In this document: positions 17,354 through 25,663 of the stretch, piece by piece | Layout of the letters: each line of letters opens with the position of its first letter | Numbering within the stretch: position 1 is the stretch's first letter | Assembly (NCBI RefSeq): GCF_000284375.1 | Contig: NC_017249.1 | Span: 7,867,001 to 7,931,000, forward strand | Direction: 5' to 3' | Length of the DNA: 64,000 nt | DNA from: Bradyrhizobium japonicum USDA 6 | GTDB lineage: Bacteria > Pseudomonadota > Alphaproteobacteria > Rhizobiales > Xanthobacteraceae | Notes under the pieces: model-generated | Database searches by the model: none | Told to the model about the DNA's origin: nothing | What the model saw: only the letters and a program-made list of their open reading frames with translations | Position numbers and translations under genes: made by a program

Positions 17354-17368
17354 TTGCGCGATCCGCAA
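17354..17368. promoter_or_regulatory. Short inverted repeat upstream of XRE-cupin gene
   Basis: TTGCG-CGATC-CGCAA ends 23 bases before the XRE-cupin start. It is a possible autoregulatory operator; only one copy is seen, so support is weak. Confidence 0.35.
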
Positions 17369-17391
17369 CACCTGCAACAGGGACCAGGGGC

Positions 17392-17940
17392 ATGAGCGTC
17401 GACATCGGTGGACGGCTGCGATTCATCCGGGCGCACCACAAGCTGTCGCAGCGCGAGCTCGCCAAGCGCGCCGGGGTCACCAATTCGACGATCTCGCTGA
17501 TCGAATCCAACCAGATGAACCCGTCGGTCGGCGCGCTCAAGCGCATCCTCGACGGCATCCCGATGGGGCTCGCCGAGTTCTTCGCGCTGGAGCCGGAGTC
17601 ACGGCGCAAGATCTTCTATCGCGCCGAGGAGCTGACCGAGGTCGGCAAGAAGCCGATCTCGTATCGCCAGATCGGCGACAATCTGTTCGGCCGCAGCCTG
17701 CAGATTCTGAAGGAACGCTACGAGCCCGGCAGTGACACCGGACGCGTTCACCTCGTCCATGACGGCGAGGAAGGCGGCATCGTGATCTCGGGCAAGCTCG
17801 AAGTCACCGTCGAGGACGAGCGTCGCATCCTCAATCCCGGCGATGCCTACTATTTCGAGAGCCGCAGACCGCATCGCTTCCGCTGTGTCGGCGGCAAGCC
17901 GTGCGAAGTGATCTCGGCCTGCACGCCGCCGACGTTTTGA
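17392..17940 (+). CDS. XRE-family regulator with cupin domain, PuuR-like
   Basis: 182 residues, the usual PuuR-family length. A helix-turn-helix occupies residues 5-65 ('LSQRELAKRAGVTNSTISLI'), followed by a cupin with 'LVHDGEEGGIVISGKLEVTV' and 'YYFESRRPHRFRC'. One-component regulators of this type usually repress polyamine or amino-acid catabolism genes and release DNA on binding the inducer. It is divergent from the transaminase-dadA operon, its probable target. Confidence 0.88.
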   Translation: MSVDIGGRLRFIRAHHKLSQRELAKRAGVTNSTISLIESNQMNPSVGALKRILDGIPMGLAEFFALEPESRRKIFYRAEELTEVGKKPISYRQIGDNLFGRSLQILKERYEPGSDTGRVHLVHDGEEGGIVISGKLEVTVEDERRILNPGDAYYFESRRPHRFRCVGGKPCEVISACTPPTF

Positions 17941-18086
17941 AGCGCATCGGCCTTATCCGGGATCCTACGGAGTGCCCCGGTGTCTTACGGAGCTTGAGCC
18001 ATCTCAATTTCTGCGCGCCAAACCTCTATATGTTGCGAAACGTAGCCGAGAGACATTCCGGCACCGCTCCACAACCGGGCTCGCAG

Positions 18087-18239
18087 ATGAAGATCACGCT
18101 CGCCAATGCAGAGGCTGCGCTCGATGAAGTGCAGCGCGACACCGACAAGCTCCATTCGCAGGAGCTGCGCAAGGCTATTGCAGACTACATCGAGACACAG
18201 CGAGAAGCGCTGAAGGCGCTCCGGAAGAAACTGCACTAG
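18087..18239 (+). CDS. Small charged helical protein, 50 residues
   Basis: ATG 18087 to TAG 18237-18239. The peptide is rich in Glu, Lys, Ala and Leu ('LDEVQRDTDKLHSQELRKAI') and would form one amphipathic helix. No signal peptide or membrane segment. A strong terminator follows directly, supporting a real transcription unit. Family not recognised; an upstream in-frame ATG at 18030 could lengthen it. Confidence 0.55.
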   Translation: MKITLANAEAALDEVQRDTDKLHSQELRKAIADYIETQREALKALRKKLH

Positions 18240-18246
18240 CAGGAGG

Positions 18247-18279
18247 CGGCGGAACGAGAAGATCTCGTCCCGCCTTTTT
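18247..18279. terminator. Rho-independent terminator
   Basis: Stem GGCGGAACGAG / CTCGTCCCGCC with a short AAGAT loop, followed by TTTTT. It ends the small-protein unit and lies four bases before the convergent PaoC-like gene's stop. Confidence 0.85.
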
Positions 18280-18282
18280 GCC

Positions 18283-20544
18283 TCAACGCTGCGTCAACAA
18301 CTCCTCGATCCTGATCGGAAAGCGGCGGACGCGCACGCCGGTCGCATGCCACACCGCGTTGGCGACCGCGCCGGCGCTGCCGGTGATGCCGATCTCTCCG
18401 ACGCCCTTGATGCCGAGCGCATTCACATGCGGATCGTGCTCCTCGACCGTGATCACGTCGAGCGGCGGCACGTCGGCATTCACGGGGATGTGGTACTCGC
18501 CGAGATTGGCATTCATGATCCTGCCGCTGCGGCGATCGATGATGGCCTCCTCGTGCAGCGCAAACGACATGCCCCAGATCATGCCGCCGAACAGCTGGCT
18601 CTTCACCAGATGCGGATTGACGATGCGTCCCGCGGCGAAGGCGCCGACCATGCGGGTGACGCGGACCTGGCCGAGTTCGGGATCGACCTTCACCTCCGCG
18701 AACACCGCGCCATGCGCATGCATCGCATATTCCTCCATCGCCGCAGGGTTCGGCGCGCCGATTCCGCGCGCCTCGATCTCGACGATGCGTGCGCGCGCGA
18801 GGATCTCGACGTAGCTCTCGCCGCGGCTCTCGTCATCACGCCGAATCAGTCGGCCGTTGCGCGCAATCACGCCGGCATTGCCGGCGCCGAACAGCGGCGA
18901 GCGCTCGTCGTTGGTGGCGAGATCTGCAAGCTTGGCTATCACGGCCGCGCCCGCGCTGTGGATCGCAGCACCCGCGGTTGCCGTATGCGCGGAGCCGCCG
19001 GCAATGCCCGCGTCGGGCAAGTCGGAGGAACCGGCCTTGAACTCGACGCGATCGATATCGAGCCCGAGCTCGTCGGCCGCGATCTGGGCCAACGCCGTCC
19101 AGGCGCCCTGCCCCATGTCGTGCGCGCCGATCTCCATCGCGCCGGAGCCGTCGAGGCGGATAACGGCGCGCGCCTCAGCCTGAAACATCAGCGCGGGGAA
19201 CGTCGCGGTGCCCATCCCCCAGCCGACCAGAAGTCCGGCGTCATCGCGCATCTGCCTAGGCGGGAGCGAGCGCTTCGCCCAGCCAAAACGCGCTGCGCCC
19301 TGATCGTAGCAGGCACGCAGCGCTTTCGAGGAAAACGGCTTTCCCGTGATCGGCTCGACCTCGGCGTAGTTCTTCAGGCGGAAAGCCAGCGGATCGATGC
19401 CGCAGGCCCAGGCCATCTCGTCGATCGCGCTTTCGAGTGCGATCGATCCCGTCGCCTCGCCGGGCGCGCGCATGAACAGCGGCGTGCCGGTGTTGACGCG
19501 CACGGCGTCATGCGAGGTGCGGATCGCCGGGCTGGCATAGAGTGTATGCGAGGCATCCGCGGCGGGCTCGTAAAAATCGTCAAACGTGCTCGACACGGTT
19601 CTCGCGTGATGATCGAGCGCAGTCAGGCGCCCCTCACCATCGGTGCCAATGCGCAGCCGCTGGCGCGTCGGCGCGCGATGGCCGACCGGGCCATACATCT
19701 GCTCACGGCGCAGTACCAGCTTGACCGGCTTGCCGACCAGCTTTGCGGCCATGATGCCGAGGACCGGCGGACCAGCCATCAGCCCTTTCGAGCCAAAGCC
19801 GCCGCCGAGGAACGGGCTGCGGATGTGGATCTTGTCATGCGCGATGCCGAACAATTCGGCAACGCGCGCAAGCGACAGCATGAGCCCCTGGGTCGGCATG
19901 TCGATCTGCAGACTGTCGCCATTCCATGCGGCCACGATCGCATGCGGCTCCATCGCGTTGTGATATTGCGGCGGCGTTTCGTAAATCGCGTCGATCTGCT
20001 TCTCGGCCGCGGCAAGACCCGCCTCGATATCGCCGAGGTGATTTTCGGTGGGATTGCCGACGCCGACCACCGGCGGCACGTAACTCTCTCCGGCATCGAG
20101 ACCGACCAGCGCAGGTAGCGTCTCGTAGCGCGGCGCCAGTAGCACCGCACCTTCGGTCGCGGCCTCCAGCGTCTCGGCGATCACGACGGCGATGGGCTGG
20201 TTGGCGTAGCGGACCTCGTCGCTTTGCAGGACTTCCATCCGGAACACGAACGGATTGGTCTTGATCTCCGGATCGATTGCGAGCTGCGGCCTGTGCTCAG
20301 ATGTCATGACGTCGACGACGCCGGGATGACGCTTTGCGGCAGCGACATCGAGCGAGGTGACGCGGCCACGCGCGATGCTGGCGACGGCCATCACGGCAAA
20401 CAGCATGCCGGGCGGATGATTATCGGCGGCGTAGGTCGCCTGCCCCTTGACCTTGAGGACGCCGTCGCGGCGGGTCAGCGGCTGACCGATGTTCGAGCCG
20501 TGGCGCAGATGGGCGGGCGCGCTGGATAGATTGAGCTCAGGCAT
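18283..20544 (-). CDS. paoC: Molybdenum-cofactor-binding subunit of aldehyde oxidoreductase (PaoC/YagR-like)
   Basis: 753 residues from an ATG at 20544, which overlaps the FAD-subunit stop by eight bases. Xanthine-oxidase-family features are 'LRHGSNIGQPLTRRDGVLKV' near the N-terminus, 'SPFLGGGFGSKG' contacting molybdopterin, 'DMGQGAWTALAQIAADELG', and near the C-terminus 'KGVGEIGITGSAGAVANAV', whose Glu is the catalytic base. Length and the three-gene order match PaoABC periplasmic aldehyde oxidoreductases rather than XdhAB. The cofactor is expected to be a molybdopterin cytosine dinucleotide (established for PaoC). Substrates are probably aromatic or aliphatic aldehydes. No dedicated chaperone gene (PaoD/XdhC) is visible nearby. 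Confidence 0.85.
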   Translation of the reverse strand: MPELNLSSAPAHLRHGSNIGQPLTRRDGVLKVKGQATYAADNHPPGMLFAVMAVASIARGRVTSLDVAAAKRHPGVVDVMTSEHRPQLAIDPEIKTNPFVFRMEVLQSDEVRYANQPIAVVIAETLEAATEGAVLLAPRYETLPALVGLDAGESYVPPVVGVGNPTENHLGDIEAGLAAAEKQIDAIYETPPQYHNAMEPHAIVAAWNGDSLQIDMPTQGLMLSLARVAELFGIAHDKIHIRSPFLGGGFGSKGLMAGPPVLGIMAAKLVGKPVKLVLRREQMYGPVGHRAPTRQRLRIGTDGEGRLTALDHHARTVSSTFDDFYEPAADASHTLYASPAIRTSHDAVRVNTGTPLFMRAPGEATGSIALESAIDEMAWACGIDPLAFRLKNYAEVEPITGKPFSSKALRACYDQGAARFGWAKRSLPPRQMRDDAGLLVGWGMGTATFPALMFQAEARAVIRLDGSGAMEIGAHDMGQGAWTALAQIAADELGLDIDRVEFKAGSSDLPDAGIAGGSAHTATAGAAIHSAGAAVIAKLADLATNDERSPLFGAGNAGVIARNGRLIRRDDESRGESYVEILARARIVEIEARGIGAPNPAAMEEYAMHAHGAVFAEVKVDPELGQVRVTRMVGAFAAGRIVNPHLVKSQLFGGMIWGMSFALHEEAIIDRRSGRIMNANLGEYHIPVNADVPPLDVITVEEHDPHVNALGIKGVGEIGITGSAGAVANAVWHATGVRVRRFPIRIEELLTQR

Positions 20545-21592
20545 GGATGGCTCCGGACGTCGAGGCAAAGGGAGAGGCCGGCAGCGCGGGAATGCGCGCA
20601 GGCGTACCGGCGGCGGCAAGGGTCAGAGCGCGCACGACGATGCGGCGTGCGAGCTCGATCTTGAAGGCGTTGTCGCCGGACGGTTTTGCGTCGGTGAGCG
20701 CGCGCCAGGCCGCTTCCTGGAAGGCATCTGCCGTGGGCGTAACGTCCTTGAGCACGTCTTCCGCGGCACGAGCGCGCCAGGGCTTTGCGGCGACGCCGCC
20801 GAGCGCCAGCCGCGCCTCCGCGACCTTGCCGTTCTCGATCCGCAACGCAGCCGCGGCCGAGACCACGGCGAACGCGTAAGACGTTCGCTCACGAACCTTG
20901 AGGTAGCGCGCATGCGTGGCAAAGCCGCGCGCCGCGGGCGGCAGCCGCACCGCGACGATGAGGTCGCCGGGTTCGAGCGCCGATTCACGCTCGGGCGTAT
21001 GGCCCGGCAGGCGATGCAGCGCGTCGAGCGCGATCTCGCGGCGGCCGTTCCTGCCCTCGATCTCGACGACGGCGTCAAGCGCAACCAGAGGCACGCAGAA
21101 GTCCGACGGATGCGTGGCGATGCAGCCCTCGCTCCAGCCGAGCACGGCATGGGTGCGGTTCTCGCCCTCACGGGCGTCGCAGCCAGAGCCGGCCTCGCGC
21201 TTGTTGCAGCGGCTGGCGGTGTCGTAGAAATACGCGCAGCGCGTCCGTTGCAGCAAATTGCCGCCGACGGTCGCGGCATTGCGCAGTTGCGCGGACGCAC
21301 CGGACAGCAGCGCCTCGGCGACGGCCGGATAGGATCTTGCGAAGTCTGCATCATGCGCGAGATCGGCGTTGCTCACCAGCGCGCCGATGCGCAACGATCC
21401 GTCAGCGAGAGTCTCGATCTGATCGAGTCCGTCGAGATGCGTGACATCGACCAGACGGTCCGGCCGGCTGATGCCGCCCTTCATCAGATCGAGCAGATTG
21501 GTGCCGGCGGCGAGATAAACAGCGCCCGGCTGAGCCGCCGCCGCAACGGCCTCGGCCACTGTGGCCGGCCTGATATAATCGAACGGTTTCAT
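20537..21592 (-). CDS. paoB: FAD-binding subunit of aldehyde oxidoreductase (PaoB/YagS-like)
   Basis: 351 residues from an ATG at 21592 overlapping the iron-sulfur-subunit stop (ATGA). 'AAGTNLLDLMKGGISRPDRL' is the FAD-binding loop of this family. Cysteines in 'GGNLLQRTRCAYFYDTASRC' and the following 'GSGCDAREG' match the extra [4Fe-4S] site that marks PaoB and separates it from XdhB-type subunits. It relays electrons between the molybdenum and iron-sulfur centres and an acceptor. Confidence 0.85.
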   Translation of the reverse strand: MKPFDYIRPATVAEAVAAAAQPGAVYLAAGTNLLDLMKGGISRPDRLVDVTHLDGLDQIETLADGSLRIGALVSNADLAHDADFARSYPAVAEALLSGASAQLRNAATVGGNLLQRTRCAYFYDTASRCNKREAGSGCDAREGENRTHAVLGWSEGCIATHPSDFCVPLVALDAVVEIEGRNGRREIALDALHRLPGHTPERESALEPGDLIVAVRLPPAARGFATHARYLKVRERTSYAFAVVSAAAALRIENGKVAEARLALGGVAAKPWRARAAEDVLKDVTPTADAFQEAAWRALTDAKPSGDNAFKIELARRIVVRALTLAAAGTPARIPALPASPFASTSGAIHA

Positions 21593-22086
21593 GCGGAGCG
21601 CCTCTGATTGGATTCGTCCATGCCGGCCTGGGCTTCCAGCACGGCATCGACGATGCCGGCATAGGCGCCGCAGCGGCAGAGATTGCCGCTCATGCATTCG
21701 CGGATGCGCTCCGGATCCTTGCCGGCCTGCGCCTCTTGCATCATGCCGATCGCGCTCATGATCTGGCCGGGCGTGCAGAAGCCGCACTGGAATCCGTCAT
21801 GGGCGATGAAGGCCGCCTGCACGGGATGAAGCTGGTCGCCGCGCGCCACGCCTTCGATGGTGAGGATGTCGGCGCCGTCATGGCTGATGGCGAGAGCAAG
21901 GCAGGAGTTGATGCGTTTGCCGTCGACGAGAATGGTGCAGGCGCCGCACTGGCCGCGATCGCATCCCTTCTTGGTTCCGGTCAGATGGAGGCGCTCACGC
22001 AGGAGATCGAGCAGCGTGACGCGCGGGTCGTCGAGGACGAAGTCGCGCCGCGCACCGTTCACGGTGAGGCTGATGGAGTGGTTCAT
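21589..22086 (-). CDS. paoA: [2Fe-2S] subunit of aldehyde oxidoreductase (PaoA/YagT-like)
   Basis: 165 residues. The plant-ferredoxin-type cluster 'GCDRGQCGACTILVDG' with a distal Cys ('INSCLALA') and the second cluster 'CGFCTPGQ' plus 'CRCGAY' are complete, giving the usual two [2Fe-2S] centres. E. coli PaoA has a Tat leader; here only about ten residues precede the fold, so this complex may stay in the cytoplasm. First gene of paoA-paoB-paoC. Confidence 0.88.
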   Translation of the reverse strand: MNHSISLTVNGARRDFVLDDPRVTLLDLLRERLHLTGTKKGCDRGQCGACTILVDGKRINSCLALAISHDGADILTIEGVARGDQLHPVQAAFIAHDGFQCGFCTPGQIMSAIGMMQEAQAGKDPERIRECMSGNLCRCGAYAGIVDAVLEAQAGMDESNQRRSA

Positions 22087-22325
22087 ACAAGGCTCCGATC
22101 AGATATGGACATGAGTCATCGGCCAGCGCGCCACCTCCGTGGCCGCCGTCGATATACGTTGGCCGGGCGGAACCCCGCCAACATGTCAAGGAAGATACGG
22201 AGGCACCCTCCGCTTAACAAGGGCCGCCGAAAAATATTTGGAATTCGTCAAAAGCCCATGCGCAGACAACGCGATGCAGGCCTGGGAGGGTTCAATCTAA
22301 CCAATTCGTGATCTACATTACCGCC

Positions 22326-22964
22326 ATGGACGACCAGACCGACCAGATTCGGAAGCCCCGCGCCGACGCCGTGCGCAATCGCGAGCGCGTGCTCGAGGCG
22401 GCGAAGGTCGTCTTCAATGCAGGCGGTCCTGAGGCAAGCCTGGACGCCGTCGCCAAACGCGCCGGCGTCGGCATCGGCACGCTTTATCGGCATTTTCCGA
22501 CTCGCGAGGATTTGTTCGAGGCGGTGTACCGGCGCGAGGTCGAGCAGCTCAGCGAGCTTGCCGAGCAATTGAAGAATGCCAAGGATCCGGTCGATGCGCT
22601 GCGCCGCTGGCTGCGCTCCAACGTCGAATTCGTTGCCACAAAAAAGGGCATGTCGGCCGCGCTGGCGCTGACGTTCCAGAGCTCATCGGAACTCGCGGCG
22701 TTCTCGATGGACCGGCTCACCAGGGCGATCGGCTCGCTGCTCGACCGCGCCGTCGCGGCCGGCCAGATGCGCGGCGATGTCAGCCCGGAGGATCTGCTCA
22801 GGGCACTCGTCGGCATGTGCTACATGCACGACCAGCCCGGCTGGCAATCCTCGGTGCTTCGGATGCTCGACGTGTTTGTCGACGGGCTGCGGGTGCAGCC
22901 GGCCGGCAAGGCCAAGGCGCGTGCCGCCAAGCCTACGAAGCCGGCGGTGAAACGGAAGCGATAG
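22326..22964 (+). CDS. TetR family transcriptional regulator
   Basis: 212 residues from ATG 22326; a GTG at 22308 could add six. The N-terminal helix-turn-helix (about 20-65) has the family motif 'AKRAGVGIGTLYRHFPTRED'. The C-terminal domain has a SBP-like TetR_C layout with 'KGMSAALALTFQSSSELAAF', and the tail is Lys/Ala/Pro-rich. It is divergent from paoABC and is the likely repressor of that operon, released by an aldehyde or related compound (inference from position). Confidence 0.85.
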   Translation: MDDQTDQIRKPRADAVRNRERVLEAAKVVFNAGGPEASLDAVAKRAGVGIGTLYRHFPTREDLFEAVYRREVEQLSELAEQLKNAKDPVDALRRWLRSNVEFVATKKGMSAALALTFQSSSELAAFSMDRLTRAIGSLLDRAVAAGQMRGDVSPEDLLRALVGMCYMHDQPGWQSSVLRMLDVFVDGLRVQPAGKAKARAAKPTKPAVKRKR

Positions 22965-23029
22965 CACGCCGTATTTCCCATGGGGCGTGCTAGGGTTGGC
23001 ATCGCCGGGATTTCAACGCGGAGCCTGTC

Positions 23030-23437
23030 ATGCGCATCGCCGCCTTGCTCGTCGCTATCTGCGTTATCTTCAGCTCCGTCTCAGCACGTGCCGACGACGT
23101 CGCGGCGGCGCAAGGCGTCATCCGCGCCCAGGAACAGGCTTTCGCGCGCGACGATGCGGCGGCGGCCTATTCCTACGCCGCGCCGGCGATCAGGGAGATT
23201 TTCCCCGCGCCTGACATCTTCATGTCCATGGTGCAAAACGGCTACGCGCCGGTCTACCGGCACAGGAGCTTTGAGTTTGGCGAGAGCAGGAGCGACGGCA
23301 ACTGGATCTCCCAACACGTCCACATCATCGATGCCAATGGCGAAGCCTGGGAGGCACTGTACACGCTCGAGCAGCAGAGCGACGGCAGCTACAAGATCAC
23401 CGGTTGCTCGCTGCTCAAGCCGGGACGAGAAGTCTAG
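23030..23437 (+). CDS. DUF4864 family exported protein
   Basis: 135 residues. Residues 1-22 are a signal peptide ending 'SARADD'. The remainder, with 'VIRAQEQAFARDDAAAAYSY', 'IFMSMVQNGYAPVYR' and a closing 'YKITGCSLL', fits DUF4864, an NTF2-like domain of unknown function. Its stop overlaps by four bases the stop of the convergent MFS gene. Confidence 0.75.
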   Translation: MRIAALLVAICVIFSSVSARADDVAAAQGVIRAQEQAFARDDAAAAYSYAAPAIREIFPAPDIFMSMVQNGYAPVYRHRSFEFGESRSDGNWISQHVHIIDANGEAWEALYTLEQQSDGSYKITGCSLLKPGREV

Positions 23438-24699
23438 GTCGCAAAACCCGGTCCCGTCTTGACCGCATTCATTCGCGACCGGATCAGCAGCGTCAACACG
23501 ATGCCGACATTGAGGGCATTCCACGCCACCCCGTTCGCGAACGCCGCGGCGTAGGAGCCCGTCGCGTCGAAGATGACGCCCGACACCCAGCCGCCGAAGG
23601 ACATGCCGAACACCGAGGCAAAGATCACGATGCCGACCCGGGTTGCGGCCTCGCTCGCCGGCATCGCCTCGCGCACGATGATGGCGTAGCTCGGCACGAT
23701 GCCGCCCTGGAACAGGCCGAACATCGCGGAGATGAGGTAGAGCGAAGTCAGGCTGTCGAAGAACAGATAGAACACCAGCGCAAAGCCCTGCGCCAGCGAT
23801 CCGACCAGCAGGGTACGGATGCCGCCGATCTTGTCGGCTAGGTAGCCCGAGCCGATCCGGCTGACGATGCCGCAGGCCATCATCAACGACAGCATCTCGG
23901 CGCCGCGCGCGACGCCGTAACCGAGATCGCCGCAATAGGCGACGATGTGCACCTGCGGCATCGCCATGGCGACGCAGCAGGAGATGCTGGCGATCGAGAG
24001 CAGCACGGTCAGCGTATTGGTCGAAAGCTTGAGATCGACCCGCGGCGGCCGCGCATTGGCGTGATTGCGGACCTTGTCGTCACCCATCTGCGCGCGCAGG
24101 ATCAGCACCAGGATCGTCATAAAGACCACGCAAACGAGGGCGATGCCGATATGCGTATGGCGCCAGCCGATCGTCTGCATGCCCGAGCTGATGAGCGGCG
24201 GCCACATCGTGCCCGCGACGTAATTGCCGCTCGCGACGATGGTCACGGCAAGTCCGCGATAGCGTTCGAACCAGTGCGAGGCCTCCGCCATCAGCGGCGC
24301 GAAGGTCGCCGAGGTGCCTAGCCCCACTAGGAAATAGGCCGCGACGAACTGCCAGAGCTGGGTCGAGAGCCCCGCCAGCACATTGGCAACGCCGATGAAA
24401 GCGATGCTGATCGCCATCGCCGGCACGATGCCGAACTTGTCGGTGATCTTGCCGGCGATCACGCCGCCGAGGCCGAAGCCGAACATCATCAGTGTGAAGG
24501 CCAGCGAGACCGCTGCGCGCGTGGCGGCGAACTCGGTCTGCACGACGGGAATCACCACCACGACGGCCCACATGCCGACGCCACCGATCGAGCCGATCAG
24601 CAGCGCAAGCAACAGCCGCACCCAAGCCTGACGCGAATCAGGGGTGAATGAGGCCGGTTTCTGTCCTGGAAGATTCGGCGCGTGCACAGGCCGGACCAT
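23434..24699 (-). CDS. MFS transporter, oxalate/formate antiporter-like
   Basis: 421 residues from an ATG at 24699; the open frame continues upstream but without conservation. Twelve hydrophobic segments are predicted. The MFS loop 'GGVIAGKITDKFGIVPAMAI' between helices 2 and 3 and the matching 'GSGYLADKIGGIRTLLVGS' in the second half support an OFA/monocarboxylate-type carrier in the inner membrane. Substrate unknown. Confidence 0.85.
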   Translation of the reverse strand: MVRPVHAPNLPGQKPASFTPDSRQAWVRLLLALLIGSIGGVGMWAVVVVIPVVQTEFAATRAAVSLAFTLMMFGFGLGGVIAGKITDKFGIVPAMAISIAFIGVANVLAGLSTQLWQFVAAYFLVGLGTSATFAPLMAEASHWFERYRGLAVTIVASGNYVAGTMWPPLISSGMQTIGWRHTHIGIALVCVVFMTILVLILRAQMGDDKVRNHANARPPRVDLKLSTNTLTVLLSIASISCCVAMAMPQVHIVAYCGDLGYGVARGAEMLSLMMACGIVSRIGSGYLADKIGGIRTLLVGSLAQGFALVFYLFFDSLTSLYLISAMFGLFQGGIVPSYAIIVREAMPASEAATRVGIVIFASVFGMSFGGWVSGVIFDATGSYAAAFANGVAWNALNVGIVLTLLIRSRMNAVKTGPGFAT

Positions 24700-24849
24700 G
24701 TTCGCTGACCGCCTTGCGGTCAAGCATCGTGCCGCGATATTGGGCATGCGCGGTGCACTGCGGTAAGAAGATGCTTGGCGAAGCCGCGCTTTGCCATTAG
24801 TTTGCAATCTGCGTGTGCAACATTGCCGCGCGAGGAGCCTGTCGGCGGA

Positions 24850-25290
24850 ATGCTGTTGCGATTGACGCGATCGATGCGGATCAGGGTGGGGCGGATCATC
24901 GCCCTCGCCTATCTGTTCTGCGTGCTCGCGCCGGCGGCGGCGCTTGCCTGGGGTAGCGGTCCAGCACCGTGCCTCGACGACGCGCTGCTCGCCGATCTCG
25001 CGCCGGCGCATCACCAGATGCAGGCCAGCCACATGCATGGCGACGTGCCGCATGACCACGCCGGCACGCACGCGCATCACCAGGCCGCCGCACAGGACGC
25101 GCCCGCTCAACAACATCACCATGACGGCAAGGCTGGCCCGTGCTGCGCGATGATGTGCGTGAGCGCCCTGCCGGCCGACTTGCCCAGCGTCGCCAAGCCG
25201 CTTCAGCCGATCTCCGCCTGCGCGCCCGAGATCGTGGCCAGCCTGCACAGCGCGGCGCCGCCTCGGCACTACCGTCCTCCCATCGCCTGA
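24850..25290 (+). CDS. Exported His-rich protein of the copper cluster
   Basis: 146 residues from ATG 24850 with GAGGAG upstream. A signal-anchor or signal peptide covers residues 10-35 ('IIALAYLFCVLAPAAALAWG'). The middle is rich in His and Met (HHQMQASHMHGDVPHDHAG), and a 'GPCCAMMCVSALP' segment provides Cys and Met. This fits a periplasmic metal-binding protein. I do not recognise a named family. It opens a rightward set of six genes whose other members are typical copper-handling proteins. Confidence 0.7.
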   Translation: MLLRLTRSMRIRVGRIIALAYLFCVLAPAAALAWGSGPAPCLDDALLADLAPAHHQMQASHMHGDVPHDHAGTHAHHQAAAQDAPAQQHHHDGKAGPCCAMMCVSALPADLPSVAKPLQPISACAPEIVASLHSAAPPRHYRPPIA

Positions 25291-25369
25291 TCTGACGCGA
25301 CGACGTCAGGGCCGCACGCGCATCCGCGTGCGCGAACCTGTGGTCTCTACGACAGATCAGGGATGACTC

Positions 25370-25654
25370 ATGCTTACCCTTTCCGGGGCGAAGTTCGCCG
25401 CCGCATCCGCGGCGCGTGGACGACACTTTCGATTCAATTGGCCGCTGCTGGCCGGAACCGCATTGATATTGTCCGGCTGCATGCCGGCAACTGTGCCCGT
25501 GGCCGGCGCCGATCCTGCCGATCCGGCGGCGAAGGTCGCGCGCGTCGGCTATCGCTCGACGATTGCGCCCTACACCAGCCTGCGGCCTGCAGCGCCGGCA
25601 CCGTGGCGAGAGCGCAACGACAGCGTCGCGCCGCAGCCGAAGCAAGACCGGTAG
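25370..25654 (+). CDS. Small lipoprotein of the copper cluster
   Basis: 94 residues. A hydrophobic stretch ends in the lipobox 'LSGC', so the protein should be lipidated at that Cys. The mature part is short, Pro/Ala-rich and without recognisable domains. It ends nine bases before the TolC-like gene and is probably co-transcribed. Function unknown; an envelope accessory to copper export is a guess from context. Confidence 0.65.
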   Translation: MLTLSGAKFAAASAARGRHFRFNWPLLAGTALILSGCMPATVPVAGADPADPAAKVARVGYRSTIAPYTSLRPAAPAPWRERNDSVAPQPKQDR

Positions 25655-25663
25655 GAGCGCGGG

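Noticed and set aside
23434..25269. A 611-residue MFS protein with a long N-terminal extension
   Set aside because: The extension is antisense to the His-rich copper-cluster gene and has no conserved features. Conservation starts at the ATG at 24699.
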